This document shows, one piece after another, positions 57,116 through 64,000 of a stretch of DNA of 64,000 nt. The first letter of the stretch is position 1. Every line of letters begins with the position of its first letter. Below the pieces are notes generated by a model. That model was not told the origin of the DNA. It did no database searches and was given only the letters and a program-made list of their open reading frames with translations. A program made the translations under genes and the position numbers. Source of the stretch: Talinum fruticosum (Eukaryota > Streptophyta > Magnoliopsida > Caryophyllales > Talinaceae); contig JAITYX010000011.1 of assembly GCA_021018815.1 (NCBI GenBank), positions 5,284,501-5,348,500 on the forward strand, in the 5' to 3' direction.

Positions 57116-59530
57116 AATTAACCAATTTTTTAATTTTTTTTATCGAAATACCGAGAAGCAATTTAAAGAATTAAAATGCAAAACAAAAGAGTAGTCTATT
57201 AGTTTTAGGGATAAAAACTAACAAAAATAAAATAAGCACAATTTGGTACAAAAACTCAAAATCGAGAAAAGGTTTTTAAAATGACTCCATCGGTCTTAAA
57301 CCAATGATCCGGTGTTCAGGGCGAAGGTACGAAATGAAGAGGGATGCTTTTCATTCCGCCTCGTCAAAAGGCGATCTCTACTAATTGAAAAATTGAGTTT
57401 AAATCACGTTAAATAAAACAAGCAAACAACAGGCAATAAGCGGAAATTAAAGGCAAACAAAAAATGATTAAAATTGCTAAATAAAGCAATTAAATAAAAC
57501 TAATAAAGAAAGCAATAAAAGAAAGAAAAGTGAAAAAGGAAAGTGAGAAATAAAATACTACAATAGATGAGGAGAAAAGTAAAGCGATTACATCTTCAAA
57601 ACCACAATACGGAAAGCAATAAATAACCGAAATTAAAAGTACCATTACAGCAAGCTTGAAAAATGAATCTGGTGTCCTCGGGTTATTCCACTCGCTGATC
57701 TTGAATGACGAATGAATTTCGGCAGCAGTAACGGTAGGGCAACAAGCTCAAATGAAATGCAAAGAAGGTCTTTGTGTGTTTTAAAAAATGGAGAAATGAG
57801 TGATATTAATGAGAGATGGAGAGTAGAGAGTATGGGTAGTGGCGGACCCATGAGGGGGTCGATAGGGTCAACCGATCCCCTCTAAAAAATAAATTTTTAT
57901 GTAACACAAAAAGAAATTGAAAATGAAAGTAGTTGAGATGGTGAGACTCTTAATAGTCAAATGTGAGGTCTGCGGTTCAAAGCCTATTGCAAGCAATCTC
58001 ACTTTTTTTTTTCAAAATTTAACTTCTTCCTTTTATTTAACTTATATTCCTTCGTTAACTTAGCCAGGAGCCCACGACGACACTGCCGCTGCTCCTGCTT
58101 TGCTTTGCCCCACCACCGGCCAGCAGCCGCAGCTCGTAGCCCCGCCCCCACCATCGCTAGTGCCACCGTGCTCGCTGCCCTGCCAGCCCAGTACGAGCCC
58201 TCCCTCTCCCACACATACACTCTCTCTCTCTCTCCCGACCAACAACCACACCACAGCACGACCCAGAGCCCCAAACGATTGCAGCACACCACTGTCCGCC
58301 GCCATCGCTAGCCGCCCACCCTGGTCGCTGGTGGGTCCATCCGCCACCGCCTCATCTCCTCTCCCGCACCACATTCTCTCTTTCATTCCCAAATCTGTAA
58401 GTTCACAACTTTAAAATTTTTCAATTTCAATTCAATTTAAGGTATAATTTGTGTGATATTAGATTTAATTTCTTTAATTCTATCCTTAATTTATGTGATT
58501 TTATTGATTTTTCAATTTCATTTCATTGATTCTTTAGACCAATTTCACGATAAAGGTTTGATTTTTATTTTTTAATTTTTATTATAGGTCAAAATGCTTA
58601 GATATTTCAAAAAGATAGCTACGGAACCCTCCATTCCTTCAAGTTCGAAATCCGAAAATTCACCATTGAAATCGAAAATTCTTTATGTAATATTAATTTT
58701 CGAAACAGATGTTAACTTTTGTATTTGTAAAGATGCTTGTAAAGATCGGTTGTATGTGAACTTAGGTTTATGAATATAAAAGACCTATGTGAATACTCCA
58801 AGCGTGTGGCTCGTTGAGTTTATGAATGTGTTTCGTGCGGGGTTAAGGCTTTAAGCCTATGGGATTAGCCATATTACGAGAGGAAAATCTGCCGAAATTT
58901 TCACTTGTGTACATTATTATTTAGTTTATTTCGACCCCTCTTCCGTAAATTCCTGGGTCCGCCACCGAGTATAGGAGAGAATGAGAGGAGAGATTTTAAG
59001 CGTACGGGGTTTTCCTGCTAAAAATGGTACAACAAACAAGAGGGGGAAGCCCTCTATTTATAAGAAAAATTAGGTTAAAGTGAAACCGGGCCCAAGAATA
59101 CTGGAAAAGATAATGCGAAAACTGGATATTTACTTGGCCAAATGATGTCGTTTGTCGTCTCTTGAAAACTAGCGTCGACTATATGAAGTCGTACGGACAT
59201 TCGGGATGCGTGCCACCTTTGGCCGCTAGAGAGTGATGAAACACTCGCATTTAATGTAGGCACTTCCAAACCGGCACCGATTCGGATCCTGGTTGGGAGT
59301 CCAAACCCGACTTGGTTCGGTCGAAGAAAACGGTTTATGGGCCGGACCAAGCGGAAAAGGGCTGATTTTATGGTGTAGACGGGGTTTTGTGGTTTATTGG
59401 CTTCCGTCATGCCAATTTCAATCCGATCATGATACGAGTTCACAAATAGGACTTGGGATTTTATCACCGGGCGAACAAAAATAAATAGCTCGGATAAAAA
59501 GATAAAGACGACACATTTTCGGTGTCTACA
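56729..59530 (-). mobile_element. 5' LTR of a gypsy-type element (minus), with hAT insert
   Basis: Reversed, it starts TGTAGACACCGAAAATGTG and ends GGTTCCTACA. It is the same family as 28669-30738 and 31410-32900: shared ACGGAAGCCAATAAACC, a TATA region (59056-59062) and ACCGATGGAGTCATT. Without the 1131-bp hAT insert and its duplication it is about 1.66 kb. The primer site and leader follow on the left, so this is a true 5' LTR. The matching 3' LTR was not found. Open frames inside, such as 59075-59467 reversed, are not genes. Confidence 0.8.
57836..58966. mobile_element. hAT-like element (1131 bp) with GTGGCGGACCCA ends
   Basis: Left end GTAGTGGCGGACCCA, right end reversed GGTGGCGGACCCA. 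It is flanked by GAGTATGG (57828-57835) and GAGTATAG (58967-58974), an 8-bp duplication with one mismatch. It contains a GC-rich CCACC-type stretch with (CT)n (58060-58400) and 58750-58920 sequence similar (reversed) to the start of the LTR at 34615. No transposase is visible; overlapping open frames at 58060-58414 are low-complexity shadows. Confidence 0.75.
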
Positions 59531-59895
59531 CTATGGAATGTTCCTTGCCAATGTTTTCTTCTCTGCAATTGAAGTGCACTTTACCTATGACTATGGTTCC
59601 TATAACAACCGTAGTAATAGGCCTAAGTCATCCAAAAATACGAGAGAGGATGTAATTTTTTGAGAACACTGGACCTATTATTACGATTCTTATGTAAAAA
59701 TCGTAGTGTAAAGTGTCACCTATTACTACGATTTTGTTTAAGACCGTAGTAGTAGGTTCAACTTGACTCGTTACTATGGCTCTATTTTGGAGCTGTAGTT
59801 AAAAATCAGTTCCTTTTTCTAGATTATTATAAAAATTACACTGCCTCATTTTTACTACGGTTTTTTATAACCATTGTAAAAGACCTGTAGTTACT

Positions 59896-62650
59896 TGTTA
59901 GTATCAAAGCTCACTCAACACAATAAATAGGGAACAAAAAAAAATAAGCAAAATAGGACACAAGAATTTTTAACATGGAAAAACCCAAATCGGGAAAAAA
60001 CCACGAACAAATGCACTAGAATACTTGAGTAATTTACAAAGATTTTCACTCAAAGTCTCACTAGCTTACACTTTATAAGACACTACTCTTGATGCTCAAT
60101 AATGGAGGATTAGCACTGATTATATAGTTATAACCAATCATATAAGCATTAACAAACATTTATAAGCCATAAGCACATATTAACACATAATTCGAAGAAA
60201 AATGGCCAAAACCAAAGAATCTAAGAGTTGGGCAGCCGGCACGGCTCGTGCTGCAGCCAGCACGAGCACCCGTGCAGCCAACACAGGCTGTGTCGGTCAA
60301 CACGGGCAGCCCGTGTTAGCTGCTGCCAGTCTCCCTTTCGTGTTTTACGTCCGAAATGTCCCATGCTCGATGTACATGGCCCGTGTTCGTCGTTCCTTGT
60401 CCCGTAACACGATTTTCCGAGCCTAAAGCACCCCATTAGGCTCTATAATCCCAACAATCTCCCACTTGGAGATTGATGGCTCACCTTCTTTGTCGCATCT
60501 ATCTAGCCCACCGAAACCCGACCCGTTCAACATAAGAGACCAACCGAGGTTGTGAATCGCCGCACCGTTTTGGTACCTTCTCCTTGGATTAACTCTTTTT
60601 CCGGATTCTTGCTATCCAAGCCATCAAACCCATCTTCATAACCCGATGTGAACTCCCACTCGGATTGATCGATCTCTTGCATAGTTTCACCATGCAAAAC
60701 TTGCTCAACGACGTTAGTCATTAAAACATAATGAAGGAAGAATTTGTACCTTTGGGCTTTACCTTCCGTTGACAACGCCCCCTTCTTCATTACCCTCGGT
60801 TCTTGCAATTTTTCTTGTGGAGCACCTAATGACCCGTTTGTAGACCCAATAAACACCCCGTCATCATTTCCAACTCTCACTACAGACAAAACCCACATCA
60901 AGTCCTTCATCCCGAAGACTCCCACTGAAACAACTCATTCCGACACTTGTAACTAAGTCACCATATCCCGTAGTGTGTAATTAGCTAGACTTCAAAACCT
61001 TAGCTACAACCAATGCCCATTTAATGATTTCCAGCCACCAATGCCAAATTTAATTAGGTATCCCGACTCATCCAACCGACTCACCGAAATTAAATTTTTC
61101 GCCAACCCCGAGATATACCTAACCCTTTGCAAATTTCAGAACCCCCACTTGAGGTTTTGATCCTCACATCCCCCTTGCCTAGTTTGTCCAAGTTTTTCCC
61201 ATTTTCCACAAACACTTTTCCAAAGTTTCCCGCAACAAAATTATGGAATAAACGTCTACTAGACCCGGAATGAAATGACGCCCGGAATCCACCACCCAAG
61301 ACTCAATAAGATTTTCCGCACTAACCTTAAGTGCATCACCTACATCTTCCATGGAATTTAAAGAATTCCGATCATCGAACTTTTTAAGACACATTTTCTT
61401 AAAATGTCCCTTGTCCCCACAGCCCTAACAAACAACCTCTCATGGGTTTTGGGACGGACCCCTTGCTTTGAATTTAGACCGACCATTTTTCATAAGCTTT
61501 TCCCTACCCCTTACATGAAATGCATTCCCCAATGACTCAATAGTATCTTTCTTATGAATACTCTCGCTTAAGATAACATCTCGGACCTCATCATATTTTA
61601 ACGCATTTGAACCCTTAGCACTACTAACCGCAGGCGTTATGGTATCCTATGACTCGGGTAATAAAGACAATAAAATCGGGGCCTTAACCTCATCGTCAAG
61701 ATTGATTCTTAACGAAGCAAGATTAAAATTGATCATATTAAACTCATTAATATGATCCACTACACTAGTGCTATCATCCATTTTTAAATCAAACAACCGA
61801 TGCATGAGATATACCTTATTCATCGTCGAAGGTTTCTCGTACAAGTTGGACAACGCCATCAACAACTTCTTTGTCATTGTTTGCTCCATCACGTTGAATG
61901 CCACGTTCCTCGCTAATGTCAATCTTATTGTCCCAAGAGCACTGCCGATCTAGCAACTCTCATTTCTTTTGCTCTATATCCATGAGACTTCTCTCCAGGG
62001 GTTGATATAATTCCTTCGGTACAACAAGTTCTCGACTTGTATTTTCCGAACGAGAAATCCTTGCCATCGAACTTCTCAATTTTCCCTTTTTCGTCCTCTA
62101 TGTTTGTGAACTCTCAAACCTCAACTCGTGTTGATACCGGTTGTTAGGATAAGAGTTCACTCAAACAATAAACAAGGAACAAAAGAAATAAACAAAATGG
62201 GATACGATAATGTTTAATGTGGAAAAACCCAAACCGGAAAAAACCACGAACCGATGCACTGAATATTGAGTAATTTACAAAGATGTTCACTCAAGCTCTC
62301 ACTAGCTTACACTTTGTAATATACTACTCTTGATGCTCAACAATGGAGGATTAGCACCGATTATATAGGCATAACCAGTCATACAAGCCTTTACAAGCCT
62401 TAAACATGTATTAACATATAAGGAATCCAAATAAAAACGGCCAAAATCGAAGCATCAAGGAGCTAGGCAGCCAACACAGGTTGTGTCGGTCGACATGGGC
62501 GGCCCGTGTTGGCTGTCTGTCCGATCCCTCTTTCGTGTTTTCACTCGAAATGTCCCGTGGTCGATATACATGGCCCGTGTTCGTCGTTCCTTGCCTTGTA
62601 ACGGGATTTTGCCGAGCCCAAAGCACCCATTAGGCTCTATAATCCAAACG
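59896..62650 (-). mobile_element. Decayed copia element with two LTRs (minus)
   Basis: Left LTR 59896-60456 and right LTR 62142-62650 are homologous (shared CACTCTTGATGCTCAA-like, CATGGCCCGTGTTCGTCGTT, CCATTAGGCTCTATAATCC). Reversed, the LTR starts TGTTGGGATTATAG and ends CTAACA. A polypurine tract (reversed CCAAGTGGGAGAT, 60457-60469) and a primer site (reversed GGTATCAACACGAG, 62125-62138) frame the inside. AGTTAC occurs at both edges (59889-59894 and 62651-62656), a probable target duplication with one base of uncertainty. About 1.7 kb of internal region remains: gag plus scraps of protease, no integrase or RT. Confidence 0.82.
60480..62066 (-). pseudogene. Copia gag (UBN2 type) with zinc knuckle, plus protease remnant
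   Basis: A start-like MARISRSENTSRELVVPKEL lies at about 62066 reversed. Next comes the gag core at 61647-61922: LLMALSNLYEKPSTMNKVYL, MHRLFDLKMDDSTSVVDHIN and LLSLLPES. Then a zinc knuckle GCGDKGHFKKMC (about 61390-61435) with a stop just before it in place of the usual residue, and a protease-like SWVVDSGRHF (about 61275-61305) where the DSG motif survives. Left of 60925 scraps such as KGALSTEGKAQRYKF come from the later pre-integrase part. Several frame breaks; not functional. Confidence 0.78.
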
Positions 62651-63045
62651 AGTTACAAATTATTATCCTAGTAGTGTTATGAAAACTCGATACTGAGGGA
62701 CTTGTTATACTACGGTAACTCAACTTTGCCAATTATTCGATGCTTCTCCACTCAAAATTGATGATGTGGATTTCTATCTCTATTCTTTCTTAAAATTTTC
62801 AAAATTGTCCTTTTTTTTATTTATTAAATCTTGACCACAAATTGGTGTCATTATGACCATAAACCGTTAATACTAGCTCCAATAGCTGATTGCTACCATA
62901 AATATAGAAATTTTACATACTCATGATATTTCAATACAAAAATGAACCATGATAAATAATAATTTGAAAAGTTAAAAGGATCACAAAAATATGTACCAAA
63001 ACTTCAAGGCGTTTATTTTATTTTATTTTATTTTTTAATCCATTT

Positions 63046-63151
63046 GAAGCGAACGGTCACGAAGGCTCAGCTATGCTCTCCAATTTTTATTCTTTTCCGG
63101 TTTTCCCATTTTTTTCATTTTGAAGCAAACCTTCACGCAAGCTCAGCTATG
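63046..63151 (+). repeat. Duplicated 30-bp block in the SNI1 promoter region
   Basis: GAAGCGAACGGTCACGAAGG then CTCAGCTATG (63046-63075) recurs as GAAGCAAACCTTCACGCAAG then CTCAGCTATG (63122-63151), 25 of 30 bases alike. Confidence 0.85.
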
Positions 63152-63182
63152 TTTCAAATTTCCCCACCCTAGTTCAGATTTA

Positions 63183-63190
63183 GCGGGAAA
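63183..63190 (-). promoter_or_regulatory. E2F-type site (TTTCCCGC)
   Basis: GCGGGAAA on the + strand, a perfect match to the plant E2F consensus TTTCCCGC. Cell-cycle/DNA-damage control would fit an SMC5/6-linked gene, but function is inferred. Confidence 0.45.
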
Positions 63191-63307
63191 ATCAGCTAAA
63201 AATACCAATAAGAATAATAATTATTATTATAATAATAATAAAACAGCAAGGGTTTTACTTTTTCGAACCAGTTGAATCGATTGTTGTAAGGCAAGAGAGA
63301 GAAGACG

Positions 63308-64000
63308 ATGGACAAATCACGAAGGAGAGCGGCGAGTAATAGCGGGATAGAAGAGAACACATTGGCCATACTCGACTCTTTCTGTGCTCATAATTCTTCT
63401 CATCTCCACGATGATCGTAATTTTCTCTCTCCTTTGTCCTATCTTTTATCGGAATTATGTGCATTCTGTAGTGTATAAATTGGCTGTTATTCGATTTTAT
63501 TGAAACCCTAGGTTTGGCATTTCTGGAAGCTGTACGCTCTGCTTCTATTGTTCCGGACAATGGAAATCCTCCCACTAAGTATGTTTTCCCTATTTTTGCT
63601 AAAGTTGATGTTGATATTCCCCAATTTTGTGTGCTTTGCTGGATTGGTAGTCTAATATGTGTGAATTCAACAATGTGCAAAAAAAAAAAAAAAAGGAAAA
63701 TGATGGAAGCGGTTTTTGAAATCTTGAGGGATGCCAAGTCTTTGGAGCTGATAGTGGCGAGTTACAAGCTTCTTACTGATTTAGAAAAGGTACTTCATGA
63801 TTCCATGCCAATTACTGAACATAGGATGCAGTTTGCTCTTGGGAGTCTTAGAGACGTCTTCTTTTTGTTTTCTAATTTTGACATCTTTGGTGGTTTAAAT
63901 GTCTTTTGATACTCAAATTGGTAGAATTGTGCAGCACTTTCCTCGAGTTTATTTATCCGATGAAGATACTGGGAAGTTGTCTCCTGAAAACCCGACTGAG
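63308..64000 (+). CDS. SNI1: SNI1 homologue, 5' part (runs off window end)
   Basis: Exons 63308-63416, 63512-63578, 63696-63789, and 63935 to beyond 64000. All introns are GT-AG and the frame stays open. The protein starts MDKSRRRAASNSGIEENTLA, continues DRLAFLEAVRSASIVPDNG, PPTKKMMEAVFEILRDAKSL, ELIVASYKLLTDLEK and HFPRVYLSDED. From memory this matches Arabidopsis SNI1 closely (EENxxAI, DRLxFLEAVRAASIVP, PPTxKMCEAVFxILR, RFPWVY). SNI1 is a leucine-rich-region nuclear protein that restrains systemic acquired resistance and is a subunit of the SMC5/6 DNA-repair complex. About 110 residues are in the window; the full family length is around 430. The second intron's acceptor follows a run of 16 A. 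Confidence 0.88.

Larger units (their letters stand above)
59531..62676. mobile_element. CACTA end split by a copia insertion
   Basis: 59580-59895 holds AACCGTAGTAATAGG, ACGATTTTGTTTAAGACCGT and similar inverted subterminal repeats, as at 3165-3395. After the copia element the sequence continues AGTTACAAATTATTATCC and ends CTAGTAGTG at 62676, an intact CACTA-type terminus. The other end is not recognisable; the gypsy LTR at 59530 probably cut it off. Confidence 0.7.
62677..63307 (+). promoter_or_regulatory. Upstream region of the SNI1 homologue
   Basis: About 630 bp between the CACTA end and the start codon. It holds a 30-bp block repeated with a 76-bp offset (63046 and 63122), and an E2F-type motif (reversed TTTCCCGC) at 63183-63190, about 118 bp before the ATG. 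(AAT)n-like sequence at 63211-63240. No TATA box is certain. Confidence 0.5.

Noticed and set aside
58060..58414. Overlapping open frames of about 100 codons on both strands
   Set aside because: GC-rich CCACC/(CT)n low complexity inside the hAT-like element; products are Ser/Pro/Thr- or Gly/Trp-rich without motifs.
63255..63737. 160-codon open frame on the minus strand
   Set aside because: Antisense shadow of the first SNI1 exons; the product has no motif.

Overview
This is a stretch of nuclear DNA from a flowering plant, most likely a eudicot. It has GT-AG introns with plant-like AT-rich sequence, two single-copy-type plant genes, and a dense, layered set of plant transposable elements (CACTA, hAT, PIF/Harbinger, L1-type LINE, Ty1/copia and Ty3/gypsy). 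I cannot name the species from sequence alone. All assignments come from reading the sequence and from remembered family features; no search was run.

Genes. (1) A seven-exon-type gene (six coding exons plus at least one 5' UTR exon) occupies about 10.0-23.7 kb on the + strand. It encodes a 416-aa DUF300/TMEM184 (organic solute transporter alpha-like, LAZ1-homologue) membrane protein and appears intact. Its introns have collected a Harbinger MITE, a hAT element and two internal duplications. (2) The 5' part of an SNI1 homologue (negative regulator of systemic acquired resistance and SMC5/6-complex subunit in Arabidopsis) starts at 63308 on the + strand and runs off the window end. A perfect E2F-type motif and a duplicated block lie just upstream.

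Everything else is mobile DNA or unassigned sequence. 0-3.4 kb: the right end of a CACTA element with a decayed Ptta/En-Spm-type transposase gene, inserted into a LINE whose 3' part follows to 4.4 kb. 5.2-7.3 kb: a solo LTR of a SIRE/Maximus-like copia family carrying a hAT element. 7.8-9.7 kb: a decayed LINE ORF1 (RRM plus DUF4283 type). 25.4-27.5 kb: a 2.2-kb hAT element. 27.6-44.4 kb: one minus-strand LINE whose ORF1, endonuclease, RT, zf-RVT and RNase H parts can be followed in order across three LTR insertions (28.7-30.7, 31.4-32.9 and 33.9-42.2 kb); the last insertion itself contains two further solo LTRs. 44.9-49.3 kb: the 3' half of a SIRE/Maximus-like copia element with an env-like ORF. 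49.3-52.1 kb: a decayed minus-strand copia element with a duplicated protease region. 52.3-59.5 kb: gypsy-type material with tandem repeats, a duplicated leader/LTR junction, and an LTR carrying another hAT element. 59.5-62.7 kb: a CACTA end split by a decayed copia element.

The most informative features are target-site duplications readable from the sequence: 8 bp for hAT, TTA for Harbinger and 5 bp for LTRs. They let the order of insertions be reconstructed. A distinctive non-autonomous hAT family with TCGGGT-type arrays occurs three times, once inside an intron of the DUF300 gene. I found no evidence of a novel protein-coding system; the novelty is in repeat architecture.
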